54,696 nt of DNA from Glaciecola sp. UBA983. Its GTDB lineage: Bacteria > Pseudomonadota > Gammaproteobacteria > Enterobacterales > Alteromonadaceae. Positions 19,237 to 29,080 of the stretch are shown here, one piece after another. A program made the position numbers and the translations under genes. Below the pieces are notes generated by a model. The model searched no databases. It saw only the letters and a program-made list of their open reading frames with translations, and was not told the origin of the DNA. The DNA is taken from assembly GCA_002292215.1 (NCBI GenBank), contig DBBN01000107.1, positions 1 to 54,696 on the forward strand, written 5' to 3'. The first letter of the stretch is position 1; every line of letters begins with the position of its first letter.

Positions 19237-20013
19237 CTAATTAATTCCAAACATAAGTGCCGTAAGCACAAAATCTAATCCTAATACTGCCAATGAAGAC
19301 AATACGACGGTTTGAGTTGTTGCTAGCGATATACCTTCTGAGGTAGGTATCGCATCATAGCCTTTGAATATGGCAATCCAAGTCACCACAATAGCAAACA
19401 CAATACTTTTAATAACGCCGTTTACGACGTCTTTATCCCATTCAACGGTCGCTTGCATAATTGACCAGTATGAACCAGAGTCAACACCTAACCATTCAAC
19501 GCCCACGAGATGCCCACCTAAAATACCGATCGCTGAAAAGATCAACGCAAGCATTGGCATTGCGATTACCCCTGCCCACATGCGCGGGGCAACGATGCGT
19601 CTTAATGGGTCAACGGCCATCATTTCAAGAGAGCTTAATTGTTCAGTTGCTTTCATTAGGCCAATCTCCGCGGTTAATGCTGAACCTGCGCGACCGGCAA
19701 AGAGTAACCCTGTTACTACAGGTCCTAATTCACGTAACAGTGATAATGATACCATCGGTCCTAATGACCCTTCAGCACCGTAATCAACTAAAATAGTATA
19801 GCCTTGAAGTGCCATTACCATACCGATGAAGAGACCTGACACCATGATGATTAATAACGATTGCACGCCAACGACATATATTTGTTTAATGGTTAACCTA
19901 ACATTTTTCCATTGTGGAAATGCAATGAGAGCGCCTGTTAACATCAAAAATGCACGGCCAATGCCAACTACTTTGGTCAATGTATTGGTACCAATATCAA
20001 TGATCCAATTCAT
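19237..20013 (-). CDS. mlaE: Phospholipid ABC transporter permease MlaE
   Basis: The membrane permease of the Mla complex, 258 residues with about five helices. The family signature [20 protein letters not shown] is followed by [20 protein letters not shown], the coupling-helix region contacting MlaF. The start ATG overlaps the mlaF stop in ATGA, and GGAGAA lies upstream, so translation is coupled to the ATPase gene. Confidence 0.95.
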   Translation of the reverse strand: MNWIIDIGTNTLTKVVGIGRAFLMLTGALIAFPQWKNVRLTIKQIYVVGVQSLLIIMVSGLFIGMVMALQGYTILVDYGAEGSLGPMVSLSLLRELGPVVTGLLFAGRAGSALTAEIGLMKATEQLSSLEMMAVDPLRRIVAPRMWAGVIAMPMLALIFSAIGILGGHLVGVEWLGVDSGSYWSIMQATVEWDKDVVNGVIKSIVFAIVVTWIAIFKGYDAIPTSEGISLATTQTVVLSSLAVLGLDFVLTALMFGIN

Positions 20014-20813
20014 TTATCTTCTCCTAATAATTGCGCTTGCAGCGTCGGAGCTGGATAATGAAATGGCACTGGACCATCGGCTTGCCCTTGCAAAAACTGC
20101 TGTACCAACGGTGAGTCAGATTGTTTAATTTGTTGTGCGGTGCCATAACCAATCACTTTTTGATTCGCTAAAATATACACATAATCGGCAATATCAAGCA
20201 CCTCATTCACATCATGAGTCACTACTATGCTAGTCACTGATAATGCTTCACTGAGCGAACGGATTAATTTGACCAACACACCCATTGAAATAGGATCTTG
20301 TCCTGCAAAAGGCTCATCGTACATTATCAATTCAGGATCTAATGCAATTGCTCTTGCTAAGGCGGCTCTGCGCGCCATTCCTCCGGAGAGTTCGCTGGGT
20401 AAAAGTTGTGCAGCTCCGCGCAGACCGACGGCCTCTAGTTTTAATAACACCAAGGTTTCAATGACAGATTCAGACAACTGAGTATGCTCACGCAAAGCAA
20501 ACGCAACATTATCGAACACACTCATATCAGTAAATAATGCACCTGATTGAAAAAGCATACTCATCGATTTACGCGTTTGGTAGAGGGTTGAGCGACTCAT
20601 CGCTGGGATCGACTTTCCGGCAAACGTAATATCACCTTTATCAGGTTTTAGTTGCCCACCAATTAAGCGTAACATGGTAGTTTTACCGATCCCACTTGGA
20701 CCCATAATGGCCGTGATTTTTCCTTTAGGGATGCTGATACTGATATCATCATAAATCAGGCGTTCAGACCGAGAGAAGGTGATATTTTGAATTTCGACTA
20801 AATTATCATTCAT
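20010..20813 (-). CDS. mlaF: Phospholipid ABC transporter ATPase MlaF
   Basis: The ATPase that powers MlaFEDB, 267 residues. Walker [17 protein letters not shown], signature [19 protein letters not shown], Walker [14 protein letters not shown] and switch His in VVTHD are all intact. The ATG at 20813 ([13 protein letters not shown]) is chosen because homology begins there; an upstream in-frame ATG at 20867 would add 18 unrelated residues. It is the first gene of the minus-strand mlaFEDCB-ibaG-murA run, divergent from the antiporter gene. Confidence 0.95.
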   Translation of the reverse strand: MNDNLVEIQNITFSRSERLIYDDISISIPKGKITAIMGPSGIGKTTMLRLIGGQLKPDKGDITFAGKSIPAMSRSTLYQTRKSMSMLFQSGALFTDMSVFDNVAFALREHTQLSESVIETLVLLKLEAVGLRGAAQLLPSELSGGMARRAALARAIALDPELIMYDEPFAGQDPISMGVLVKLIRSLSEALSVTSIVVTHDVNEVLDIADYVYILANQKVIGYGTAQQIKQSDSPLVQQFLQGQADGPVPFHYPAPTLQAQLLGEDK

Positions 20814-21134
20814 GAGTGAGTAGTAATGCCTTTCCTTTGCGTTTGAAACATATACGAAGGTTACCAATATTGGGATTGATTATGACGTTTCAATAGTGAT
20901 AATGCAAAATCAAAAAGTAACAAGGTATGTACAATAAATTAGAATAAATAACTGATATAATTAAAACAGATACTAAATACAGTGGTCTTTTATCTGTAAT
21001 ACCGCCATAATTACCCCATTATAAGCTAGATGATTGAGTAATCACACAATCTTTGTCGCTATGCTTAGTATTGTTAGATAAAATAACCACGATAGAACGT
21101 CGATTCACATAAATTTTAAGGGATAAATACCACA

Positions 21135-22091
21135 GTGGTACTTCAAGTATTCATTTTTTTGATCGGGCTAGCAGTATTAAGCTGGAGTGCAGACCGTTTT
21201 GTTTACGGAGCTTCTGCCTTAGCAAAAAATATTGGTGTGTCGCCGATGATGATAGGTCTAACCATCGTAGCTATGGGGTCATCTGCACCAGAAATCGTAG
21301 TGTCAGTGACCGCTTCTCTATCCGGCTCTCCTGATACTGCAGTGGGTAATGCTATAGGCTCTAATATCACCAATATAGCATTAGTACTGGGTATCACTGC
21401 GTTAATTAAGCCGCTGCAAGTTTCTTCTGGCACATTAAAACGTGAATTTCCGTTGTTATTTGCAATGTGTTTACTGGCTGTCTATGTGTTACATGACCAA
21501 ATGCTCACCTTTCATGAAGGTGCATTTTTAATAGGGATGTTTTTTGTTGTCTTAGCAGGGATGGGGTGGTTGTCGGTATACGTAGAAAAAGGCGATAAAT
21601 TGGCCGATGACAATGAATCTGAGATTCCGACTGGGGTGTCTACTTCCGTCGCTGTGCTTTGGGTGTTGGTCGGCTTAGTGATGCTACCCTTATCTGCTCA
21701 CTTCTTGGTCGAGTCTGCTGTGTTTATTGCTAAGTACTTTGGTATCAGCGATTTGGTTATTGGATTGACCATCATTGCCTTAGGTACTAGCCTTCCGGAA
21801 CTCGCAGCGTGTATTGCGGGGGTATTAAAAGGCGAAGATGATCTTGCAATGGGCAATATCATCGGGTCCAATATTTTCAATATTTTAGCTGTATTAGGGA
21901 TGCCTGGCTTAATTGCGCCGGGTTTAATCGACCCAGCAGCGGCAACACGGGATATGTATGTCATGCTCGGGTTGACTGTGATGTTACTGGTATTTAGTTT
22001 TAATTTTGTTGGAACTCGACGCATCAATCGCGTTGAAGCGAGCATATTACTTGCCTCTTTTATCGGTTATCAATTTTTATTGTTTGCGTGA
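21135..22091 (+). CDS. yrbG: Na+/Ca2+ antiporter family protein, YrbG-like
   Basis: A 318-residue CaCA-superfamily exchanger with about ten membrane segments in two inverted halves. The two alpha repeats are visible: MIGLTIVAMGSSAPEIVVSV with GNAIGSNITNIALVLG, and VIGLTIIALGTSLPELAACI with MGNIIGSNIFNILAVLG. The Glu of each SxPE motif is the cation-binding residue. The start is GTG at 21135 with AAGGGATA upstream. As in E. coli, it opens the yrbG-kdsD-kdsC-lpt run, divergent from mlaF. The physiological ion is not settled for this family. Confidence 0.92.
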   Translation: MVLQVFIFLIGLAVLSWSADRFVYGASALAKNIGVSPMMIGLTIVAMGSSAPEIVVSVTASLSGSPDTAVGNAIGSNITNIALVLGITALIKPLQVSSGTLKREFPLLFAMCLLAVYVLHDQMLTFHEGAFLIGMFFVVLAGMGWLSVYVEKGDKLADDNESEIPTGVSTSVAVLWVLVGLVMLPLSAHFLVESAVFIAKYFGISDLVIGLTIIALGTSLPELAACIAGVLKGEDDLAMGNIIGSNIFNILAVLGMPGLIAPGLIDPAAATRDMYVMLGLTVMLLVFSFNFVGTRRINRVEASILLASFIGYQFLLFA

Positions 22092-22135
22092 TAATGTGAA
22101 CTAGGTGAAAACCTACTATTTAGTTGGAGATGAGT

Positions 22136-23107
22136 ATGTCATCATCACAATTTGTCGAATCGGCTAAGCGTGTTATTGATACTGAGTTACAAGGCATTGC
22201 GACCTTACATGAGTGTTTAGGCGATGCATTCATTGAGGCTTGCGAAACACTATTAGCATGTCAAGGCAAAGTGGTTGTTTCAGGTATGGGAAAATCGGGT
22301 CATATAGGCTGTAAAATTGCGGCAACATTAGCCTCGACAGGCACCCCAGCATTTTTTATGCATCCTGGTGAAGCCAATCACGGCGATCTTGGAATGCTAA
22401 GTCCACAAGATATCGTTATCGGCATTTCAAATTCCGGAGAAACCAACGAGTTGATAGGGCTTTTACCGGTATTAAAGCGCTTAGGAATAAAGCTTATTGC
22501 GATCACACAACATGCCGATTCTACTTTAGGTAAATACGCAGACATAGTGTTGCAAATAAATGTCCCAGCGGAAGCGTGTTCTTTAGGGCTTGCACCGACA
22601 ACATCAACCAGTGTCACATTAGTGTTAGGCGATGCTTTAGCCATTGCATTGTTAGATGCAAAAGGCTTTACCTCTGAAGATTTTGCTTTATCTCACCCTG
22701 GTGGCTCCCTCGGACGTAAATTATTGCTAACGTGTGCTGATATTATGCGTGCAGGGCAAGATGTGCCTTGTGTTTCCAGTGACACCCCAGTCACACAAGC
22801 ATTATATGAAATTAGTAGTAAAGGACTAGGAATGACTGGAGTCGTTGGCCCTGATATGCAGCTTTTAGGGATCTTTACCGATGGTGATTTACGCAGGGTT
22901 TTAGACCAAAAGTTGGATATCCATGTATTGACTGCTGCACAAGTGATGACCGCTAATTGCTTAACCGCTAATGCAGGTATGTTAGCTGTGGATGCTTTGA
23001 ATTTAATGCAACAAAAACACATCAATGCACTGCTGGTGGTTGATACGCATAATCAAGTAGTAGGTGCCTTTAATATGCACATGTTACTGCAAGCCGGAGT
23101 GGTATGA
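22136..23107 (+). CDS. kdsD: D-arabinose 5-phosphate isomerase
   Basis: Interconverts ribulose 5-phosphate and arabinose 5-phosphate, the first step of Kdo synthesis. The 323-residue protein has an SIS domain (VVSGMGKSGHIGCKIAATLA, then HPGEANHGDLGM and ISNSGETNEL) and a C-terminal CBS pair (IMRAGQDVP; GIFTDGDLRRVL). The ATG at 22136 is chosen because GGAG lies six bases upstream; an ATG at 22130 and a TTG at 22124 are in frame but abut that site. It overlaps kdsC in ATGA, so the two Kdo genes are coupled. Confidence 0.94.
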   Translation: MSSSQFVESAKRVIDTELQGIATLHECLGDAFIEACETLLACQGKVVVSGMGKSGHIGCKIAATLASTGTPAFFMHPGEANHGDLGMLSPQDIVIGISNSGETNELIGLLPVLKRLGIKLIAITQHADSTLGKYADIVLQINVPAEACSLGLAPTTSTSVTLVLGDALAIALLDAKGFTSEDFALSHPGGSLGRKLLLTCADIMRAGQDVPCVSSDTPVTQALYEISSKGLGMTGVVGPDMQLLGIFTDGDLRRVLDQKLDIHVLTAAQVMTANCLTANAGMLAVDALNLMQQKHINALLVVDTHNQVVGAFNMHMLLQAGVV

Positions 23108-23664
23108 TGACAATTATCTCAACCTTGTATACCAGTGATTTCTCAGCGTCGCTATATGCTCAACTCAAACAAATCAAACTATTGGTGTGTGATGTGGATG
23201 GCGTCTTTAGCGATGGGCGGATCTATTTGGGTAATCAAGGTGAAGAGTTAAAAGCGTTTCATACTCGTGACGGTTATGGCATTAAGTCATTAGCACAATG
23301 TGGGATTGCTGTCGCAATAATTACAGGGCGCAAGTCACAGTTGGTGCATGCGCGTATGACTGCATTGAATGTAGATTATATTATTCAAGGTGAAGAAGAT
23401 AAGTTGAGTGCGTTAACAAAACTCATGCAAACTTTAAAGTTAGCCCCAGAGCAAGTTGCGAGTATGGGCGATGACATGCCCGATGTAGGAATGTATCAAT
23501 GCTCTGCAATCAAAATTGCAGTACAGGATGCACATCCTTTTGTCCGCAAACAAGCCAATTGGGTCACGGAAATTAACGGTGGATTTGGCGCGGTGAGAGA
23601 AGTGACGGATACATTCTTACAAGTGCATAATAAACTATCTGGTATTCACGGTGCGAGTGTCTAA
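23104..23664 (+). CDS. kdsC: Kdo-8-phosphate phosphatase
   Basis: A HAD-superfamily phosphatase, 186 residues, that removes phosphate from Kdo-8-P. The nucleophile motif is LLVCDVDGVFSDGRIYLG (Asp30, Asp32), followed by HTRDGYGIKSL, IITGRKS and MGDDMPDVGM. It lacks a cap domain, as expected for the tetrameric C0 subclass. Its stop overlaps the lptC start by one base, linking Kdo synthesis to LPS export genes. Confidence 0.95.
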   Translation: MMTIISTLYTSDFSASLYAQLKQIKLLVCDVDGVFSDGRIYLGNQGEELKAFHTRDGYGIKSLAQCGIAVAIITGRKSQLVHARMTALNVDYIIQGEEDKLSALTKLMQTLKLAPEQVASMGDDMPDVGMYQCSAIKIAVQDAHPFVRKQANWVTEINGGFGAVREVTDTFLQVHNKLSGIHGASV

Positions 23665-24239
23665 TGAATCGTGTCGGTTATAGTATTTTACTGTTGTTCA
23701 CTTGTATTGCGGGGTTATATTTTTACCCATTCGACGATGCTTCGCAGCAGGGCAGTTCTGTTGAGCGTAGCCAGATCTTTGAAACGCCAACATATCGCGC
23801 TGAAAATCTTACCTCGCAACGCTATGCTCCGGACGGAACACTCAGCCATAAAGTGTTCGCAAAAGTCATGGAGCAATATGATAATTTAGGTTTTATGGTG
23901 TTTGAGTTCCCTCGCTATACAATATATTTAAACGCAGTATCTCCGTATATTGTTACCGCTGATGTCGGCACGCTATTTTCAAATAATGTGATTCGACTTG
24001 AAAAAAACATCCGGATTACTAGTTTAAATAAAACTGATTTTATTCAACAAATCAGTACGGAGTTTATTGAGATTGACTTGACCACCAATACGATGTTTTC
24101 AGATAAAGAAGTGTTAATGACTGGGGCTGAATTTTCGATGTTAAGTCACGGTTTTAATGCAAATATGCAAACCAAAACGTTTAATTTGACTGGTCATGTC
24201 AAAACTGAATTTGCTGCTAAAACCGCAGCCTCACTGTAG
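23664..24239 (+). CDS. lptC: LPS export protein LptC
   Basis: A bitopic inner-membrane protein of 191 residues: an N-terminal membrane helix (YSILLLFTCIAGLYFYPF) and a periplasmic beta-jellyroll domain with repeated strands such as YIVTADVGTLFSNNVIRLEK. LptC links the LptB2FG transporter to the LptA bridge. Sequence conservation is low in this family, so the call rests on topology, size and its place between kdsC and lptA. Confidence 0.92.
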   Translation: MNRVGYSILLLFTCIAGLYFYPFDDASQQGSSVERSQIFETPTYRAENLTSQRYAPDGTLSHKVFAKVMEQYDNLGFMVFEFPRYTIYLNAVSPYIVTADVGTLFSNNVIRLEKNIRITSLNKTDFIQQISTEFIEIDLTTNTMFSDKEVLMTGAEFSMLSHGFNANMQTKTFNLTGHVKTEFAAKTAASL

Positions 24240-24248
24240 AGAAAAATA

Positions 24249-24773
24249 ATGAACTATCGTTTTTTAGTTATTGCCTTAAGTTGTCTAACATTCGCCGCTA
24301 CGGCACAAAATTCAGATGTGAATGCTCCGATATCCATTAGTGCTAAGTCCACCTTCGTGGATGGTGTATCAAAAATGTCAGTGTATAAAGAAGATGTTGT
24401 GATCACGCAAGCGGGATTAAAGATTAATGCTCAGAGTTTAAGTATCGATGCCAGTGCAGGTGAAGGCCAGGAAGTATTCATTGCGACAGGCAATCCTGCT
24501 ACATTTACGCAGTTACTTGATGATGGCACAAGTGTGACTGCTGCGGCAAATGAAATTAGTTATAACGTGGTATCACGCACAGTAACATTTAATGGTGAAG
24601 CGCAGTTAGCACAAGAAACCTCCGTAGTGAAAAGTGAGCGAATTGAATTCGATTTAATCAATAAACAGTTGATTGCAACAGCAGATAAAAGTAAAGGCGG
24701 ACGGGTAACCACTGTCTTTCAGCCGGAAATTCTCAAGCAACAAATTCAAGAACAAGAGAGCGAAAAAAATTAA
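24249..24773 (+). CDS. lptA: LPS transport periplasmic protein LptA
   Basis: A 174-residue periplasmic protein with a cleaved signal (ending near TFAATA) and an OstA-type jellyroll: [39 protein letters not shown] and [14 protein letters not shown]. LptA subunits form the bridge that carries LPS from LptC to the outer-membrane LptDE. The start is 9 bp after lptC; the stop overlaps lptB by one base. Confidence 0.94.
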   Translation: MNYRFLVIALSCLTFAATAQNSDVNAPISISAKSTFVDGVSKMSVYKEDVVITQAGLKINAQSLSIDASAGEGQEVFIATGNPATFTQLLDDGTSVTAAANEISYNVVSRTVTFNGEAQLAQETSVVKSERIEFDLINKQLIATADKSKGGRVTTVFQPEILKQQIQEQESEKN

Positions 24774-25498
24774 TGGCGATTTTAAAAGCGACGCATTTGG
24801 CAAAATCGTATAATTCCCGACAAGTGGTACGAGATGTCAGTATTGAAGTGGAATCAGGACAAATTGTCGGTTTACTAGGCCCAAATGGAGCCGGAAAAAC
24901 CACGACGTTTTATATGATAGTCGGGTTAGTACCTTTGGATCACGGTGAAATTATGCTGGATCAAACACAACTAACATTTCAACCAATGCATGAGCGCGCA
25001 CGCCAAGGTATTGGTTACTTGCCACAAGAAGCGTCGATCTTTCGTAAATTAACGGTCTACGAAAATATCATGGCAATCCTACAAACTCGTAAAGAACTCT
25101 CTAGTCAACAACGTGAAAGTGATGCCGATGCATTGCTCGATGAATTTAATATTAATCACATACGTAATAGTGCTGGTATGGCATTATCAGGGGGAGAACG
25201 ACGCCGCGTTGAAATCGCGCGAGCTTTAGCGGCTAATCCTAAGTTTATCTTACTCGATGAACCTTTTGCTGGAGTTGATCCTATCTCTGTGGGGGATATC
25301 AAACATATCATCCAACATCTTAAACAACGTGGCATCGGAGTGCTAATTACTGACCACAATGTAAGAGATACACTTGATGTGTGTGAGAAGGCTTACATCG
25401 TCAGTCATGGCGAACTCATCGCCTCTGGAACTTCTGCACAAGTCCTTGAAAATAAGAAGGTTAAGGAAGTGTACCTTGGTGAAGAATTTAAGCTATAA
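24773..25498 (+). CDS. lptB: LPS export ABC transporter ATPase LptB
   Basis: The ATPase of the LPS extractor LptB2FG, 241 residues. Walker A is [16 protein letters not shown], followed by the Q loop [15 protein letters not shown], signature [17 protein letters not shown], Walker [14 protein letters not shown] and the switch His in LITDHNV. The permeases lptF and lptG are not in the window, as is usual. It precedes rpoN by 57 bp. Confidence 0.97.
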   Translation: MAILKATHLAKSYNSRQVVRDVSIEVESGQIVGLLGPNGAGKTTTFYMIVGLVPLDHGEIMLDQTQLTFQPMHERARQGIGYLPQEASIFRKLTVYENIMAILQTRKELSSQQRESDADALLDEFNINHIRNSAGMALSGGERRRVEIARALAANPKFILLDEPFAGVDPISVGDIKHIIQHLKQRGIGVLITDHNVRDTLDVCEKAYIVSHGELIASGTSAQVLENKKVKEVYLGEEFKL

Positions 25499-25555
25499 TA
25501 ATAACAGGTCAGTGTGTTGGAAGTTACTGGTAAGTAAGATGTTAAAAGGAATTCG

Positions 25556-27016
25556 ATGAAACACTCGTTACAGCTAAAATTTAGTCAGCAGTTAACCATG
25601 ACGCCGCAACTTCAGCAGGCGATTAGGCTATTACAGCTATCCACACTTGATTTACAACAAGAAATCCAAGAAGCGATTGAATCTAATCCATTGTTAGAAA
25701 TCGAAGAACCACACTCTGATCACAACGACAAAGAACGCTCCGGGGATACTAACGCCTCTGTTGATTCTGATAAAGTTTCAAGCCATGATGCGCTTGAGGG
25801 TAATGCGGTACCGGAAGAACTGCCTCTAGATAGTACTTGGGATGATTATTACAGCGCGTCTTCAGCTCCAGCTCCAATGACTGGCTCCGGAGGTGTTATG
25901 GATGATGATAATGTCTATCAGGGTGAAACAACCGATGATATTCAATCTCATCTTTTGTGGCAAATGGGACTTACTCCATTTAGCGATAACGATCGTGCTA
26001 TTGCAATTGCGATTATTGACTCTATTGATGAATCCGGTTATTTGACCGTTTCCAGCGATGAAATTTTAGAATCAATGCAAGATGATGAAATCGAACTCGA
26101 TGAAGTAGAATGTGTACTAAAACGCATCCAGATGTTTGATCCAGTTGGTTCTGGTTCACGCAATCCGCAAGAATGTCTATTAGTACAGTTACGTCAATTT
26201 GATGAAGCAACGCCATTTTTAAAAGAGGCTAAGCTCATCATTACCGAACATACTGATTTGTTATCGAGCAAAGACTACCGGACTCTCATGCGTAAAACTC
26301 GGCTCAAAGAAGACCAGTTACGTGAGGTCATGCTGTTATTACAATCCTTGAACCCTCGTCCAGGTAGTGCTTTAATTACCAAAGAACCAGAATACGTTAT
26401 TCCTGATGTCTCAGTAGCCAAGAAAAATGGACGCTGGACGGTTGAGTTAAACCCTGATAGTTTACCTAAATTGAATATAAACCAACAATATGCAGCATTA
26501 AGTAAAAACTCACGGAACTCTTCGGACTCTGCGTTTGTCAAATCTCATATGCAAGAAGCAAAATGGTTTATCAAAAGTTTAGAATCGCGCAATGATACAT
26601 TATTAAAAGTCGCTAACTGCATAGTACAACAGCAGATGGGCTTTTTTGAACACGGGCCAGAAATGATGAAGCCTATGGTGTTAAATGATGTAGCTGAAAT
26701 GGTAGATATGCATGAATCGACTATTTCACGTGTGACAACACAAAAATATATGCATACACCACGTGGTATATTCGAACTGAAATATTTCTTTTCTAGCCAT
26801 GTTGCGACAGACTCAGGTGGTGAGTGCTCATCAACAGCAATACGCGCGTTGATCAAAAAACTAGTCGCTGCTGAAAATACAGTTAAGCCACTAAGTGATA
26901 GCAAGATTGCAGATGTACTGGCGGATCAAGGTATTAAAGTTGCCCGCCGGACAATTGCGAAATACCGGGAATCCTTATCGATTCCACCATCCAACCAGCG
27001 TAAAAGCTTGGTTTAG
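25556..27016 (+). CDS. rpoN: RNA polymerase sigma-54 factor
   Basis: Sigma-54 of 486 residues. The N-terminal region I is Gln/Leu-rich ([19 protein letters not shown], then the acidic region II). The core-binding and HTH regions follow, and the C-terminal RpoN box reads [16 protein letters not shown]. It directs transcription from GG/GC (-24/-12) promoters with AAA+ activators. Two sigma-54-like promoters lie in this window before the small exported-protein gene and pspA. It is followed by hpf, ptsN, rapZ and npr, the standard gene order. Confidence 0.97.
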   Translation: MKHSLQLKFSQQLTMTPQLQQAIRLLQLSTLDLQQEIQEAIESNPLLEIEEPHSDHNDKERSGDTNASVDSDKVSSHDALEGNAVPEELPLDSTWDDYYSASSAPAPMTGSGGVMDDDNVYQGETTDDIQSHLLWQMGLTPFSDNDRAIAIAIIDSIDESGYLTVSSDEILESMQDDEIELDEVECVLKRIQMFDPVGSGSRNPQECLLVQLRQFDEATPFLKEAKLIITEHTDLLSSKDYRTLMRKTRLKEDQLREVMLLLQSLNPRPGSALITKEPEYVIPDVSVAKKNGRWTVELNPDSLPKLNINQQYAALSKNSRNSSDSAFVKSHMQEAKWFIKSLESRNDTLLKVANCIVQQQMGFFEHGPEMMKPMVLNDVAEMVDMHESTISRVTTQKYMHTPRGIFELKYFFSSHVATDSGGECSSTAIRALIKKLVAAENTVKPLSDSKIADVLADQGIKVARRTIAKYRESLSIPPSNQRKSLV

Positions 27017-27040
27017 TTATAGAAAAAGAAGGAAGTCATT

Positions 27041-27328
27041 ATGCAGATAAACCTTACGGGTCATCATGTTGAAATCACTGATTCACTACGTAACTATGTC
27101 GATACTAAATTTGAAAAATTGGAACGACACTTTGACCATATCAATAACGTCCATGTCATCTTAAATGTCGAAAAAATCAATCAAAAAGCGGAAGCCACTT
27201 TACATTTAAATGGCGGAGAAGTGTTTGCGACTTCTGAACATTCAGACATGTATGCTGCTATTGATGGGCTGATTGATAAACTTGATCGACAGGTTATTAA
27301 GCATAAAGAAAAGTTATTACGACATTAA
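27041..27328 (+). CDS. hpf: Ribosome hibernation promoting factor (short form)
   Basis: A 95-residue short HPF that binds the 30S decoding centre and supports 100S dimer formation. The fold is visible as MQINLTGHHVEITDSLRNYV, FEKLERHFDHINNVHVIL and the C-terminal DRQVIKHKEKLLRH. It lacks the extra C-terminal domain of long HPF. AAGGAAG lies upstream of the ATG. It lies between rpoN and ptsN as in E. coli. Confidence 0.96.
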   Translation: MQINLTGHHVEITDSLRNYVDTKFEKLERHFDHINNVHVILNVEKINQKAEATLHLNGGEVFATSEHSDMYAAIDGLIDKLDRQVIKHKEKLLRH

Positions 27329-27331
27329 ACA

Positions 27332-27775
27332 ATGCAATTATCATCCATCCTAAAAGCGAGCCGCATATTGTGTGCGGTTCCTTGTCAAAGTAAAAAGAAG
27401 ATCTTCGAGACCATCAGCGAATTAGCTGAAGATGTCGAAAATGAAATTTATCAAGCTAATATCTTAGAAAGCTTAGTTCAGCGTGAAAAAATGGGTTCTA
27501 CCGGCATAGGTAATGGCATCGCTATCCCACATGGGCGCATTGCAGGTCTGAAAGACGTAGTAGCAATAGTTGTGACCACTGAGTCTGCTATTGATTTTGA
27601 AGCCATTGATCATAAACCGGTTGATGTGTTTTTTGCATTGTTAGTCCCGCAAGAGCAAATTGAAGGCCATTTACAGACACTTGCTGCGGTTGCTGCCAAA
27701 TTGAATGATCCAGATATTGTTGCAGGTATTCGACGAGCTAAAACCCCTCAAGACATCCTTTTACTGCTTAAGTAA
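27332..27775 (+). CDS. ptsN: Nitrogen-regulatory PTS protein EIIA(Ntr)
   Basis: A 147-residue PTS EIIA type-2 domain. The phosphorylated His is His67 in GIGNGIAIPHGRI. In related bacteria EIIA(Ntr) receives phosphate from NPr and controls potassium transport, sigma-54-linked functions and envelope responses. It starts three bases after hpf. The NPr gene is two genes further on, so two of the three nitrogen-PTS components are here; ptsP is not. Confidence 0.96.
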   Translation: MQLSSILKASRILCAVPCQSKKKIFETISELAEDVENEIYQANILESLVQREKMGSTGIGNGIAIPHGRIAGLKDVVAIVVTTESAIDFEAIDHKPVDVFFALLVPQEQIEGHLQTLAAVAAKLNDPDIVAGIRRAKTPQDILLLLK

Positions 27776-27818
27776 TTTATTCGTCATTACATTAAATTTT
27801 TGATTTACAAACCGGCAT

Positions 27819-27834
27819 CTAGCCACTAGGCTAG
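27819..27834. promoter_or_regulatory. Intercistronic hairpin before rapZ
   Basis: CTAGCC-ACTA-GGCTAG is a perfect 6-bp stem with a tetraloop, 24 nt before the rapZ start. It is followed by an A run, so it is not a plus-strand terminator. It may be an mRNA processing or stability element between ptsN and rapZ. Confidence 0.4.
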
Positions 27835-27858
27835 TAAAAAAACCTTTGGTTGAATTAG

Positions 27859-28725
27859 ATGAAACTTATTATAATTTCAGGTCGTTCTGGTTCTGGAAAA
27901 TCGATTGCATTACGCGCATTAGAAGACTTAGGGTATTATTGTGTAGATAATATCCCTGTAAACTTATTGCCAGCGTTAACCCATTCCATTTTAGGCGAAT
28001 ACGAAGACGTAGCGGTGAGTGTTGACGTGCGTAACTTACCCAAAGAGTCTAATGAGTTACCTGAAATACTGAATTTTCTACCTGAAGATTGGAACGTGTC
28101 TATCGTGTACTTAGATTCGAGTACCAATGTCTTATTAAAACGCTACAGTGAAACACGTCGATTACATCCATTAAGCAAAGGCAATCAATCATTAGAAGCC
28201 GCTATTAGACTTGAGAAACAGCTTTTAGAACCGATGCAAGAGCGGGCTGATTTATGTATAGATACAGATCAATTAACCGTACATCAATTAGCGGAAATTA
28301 TTCGCGAACGTATCTTGGGTAAAAAGAGTTCTCGCTTAGTGCTGGTATTTGAATCCTTTGGTTTTAAATATGGCATTCCCAAAGATGCGGATTATGTGTT
28401 TGATGCACGATTTTTGCCAAACCCCCATTGGGAGCCTGATTTAAAGAATTTTACCGGTGTTGATTCGCCCATTGAAGTGTTTTTAGGTAGTCAGCCGGTA
28501 GTCACCAAATTTATTTGGCAAATTCAAAATTTAATCACAACTTGGCTGCCTCATTTAGAACGGAACAATCGAAGTTATGTGACGGTGGCTATAGGCTGCA
28601 CAGGTGGTAAACATCGTTCAGTCTATGTAGCGGAGCAATTAAAGAAAAACATGCTAGAATCTCACCCAGATGTGCAGATTCGTCACCGTGAATTAGGGCG
28701 CTACTTGGAGAAACCTGAATTATGA
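27859..28725 (+). CDS. rapZ: RNase adapter protein RapZ
   Basis: A 288-residue nucleotide-binding protein. The N-terminal Walker A is SGRSGSGKSIALRALEDLGY (GRSGSGKS at 8-15). The C-terminal half has FKYGIPKDADYVFDARFLPN and GCTGGKHRSVYVAEQL. In E. coli RapZ binds the small RNA GlmZ and guides RNase E to it, tuning glucosamine-6-phosphate synthase. The C-terminal RNA-binding region is intact here. It overlaps npr in ATGA. Confidence 0.96.
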   Translation: MKLIIISGRSGSGKSIALRALEDLGYYCVDNIPVNLLPALTHSILGEYEDVAVSVDVRNLPKESNELPEILNFLPEDWNVSIVYLDSSTNVLLKRYSETRRLHPLSKGNQSLEAAIRLEKQLLEPMQERADLCIDTDQLTVHQLAEIIRERILGKKSSRLVLVFESFGFKYGIPKDADYVFDARFLPNPHWEPDLKNFTGVDSPIEVFLGSQPVVTKFIWQIQNLITTWLPHLERNNRSYVTVAIGCTGGKHRSVYVAEQLKKNMLESHPDVQIRHRELGRYLEKPEL

Positions 28726-29000
28726 GTCAGGTAGCTGAGCAAACAGTCACAATCCTCAATAAAATGGGATTACATGCACGTCCTGCTAGTCAACTAGCCC
28801 AGTTGGCTGCGCAGTTTTCGGCGGAAATTACGGTACATCAAGGGGATAAACAAGCCGATGCGGTAAGCGTGTTAGGGTTGATGATGCTGGAGTCGCGCCA
28901 AGGTAAAACGGTACGCGTGGTTGCTCGAGGTGATGACGCGCAAGCGGCTCTGAATGCAGTGGTTGATTTAATCAGTCAAAAATTTAACGAAGGCGTGTAG
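28722..29000 (+). CDS. ptsO: Phosphocarrier protein NPr
   Basis: A 92-residue HPr-like phosphocarrier. The active site is LNKMGLHARPASQLAQLA with His18. NPr passes phosphate from EI(Ntr) to EIIA(Ntr). The SVLGLMMLESRQGKTV segment corresponds to the HPr helix 2 region. It is coupled to rapZ by a 4-bp overlap and is 80 bp before mgtE. Confidence 0.95.
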   Translation: MSQVAEQTVTILNKMGLHARPASQLAQLAAQFSAEITVHQGDKQADAVSVLGLMMLESRQGKTVRVVARGDDAQAALNAVVDLISQKFNEGV

Positions 29001-29080
29001 CTTTATCAATCATTTCATGACATTACCTAGCTTTCACGTTATCCTACGACCCTTCTCAATACGCCTCGCAGGTATGGATT

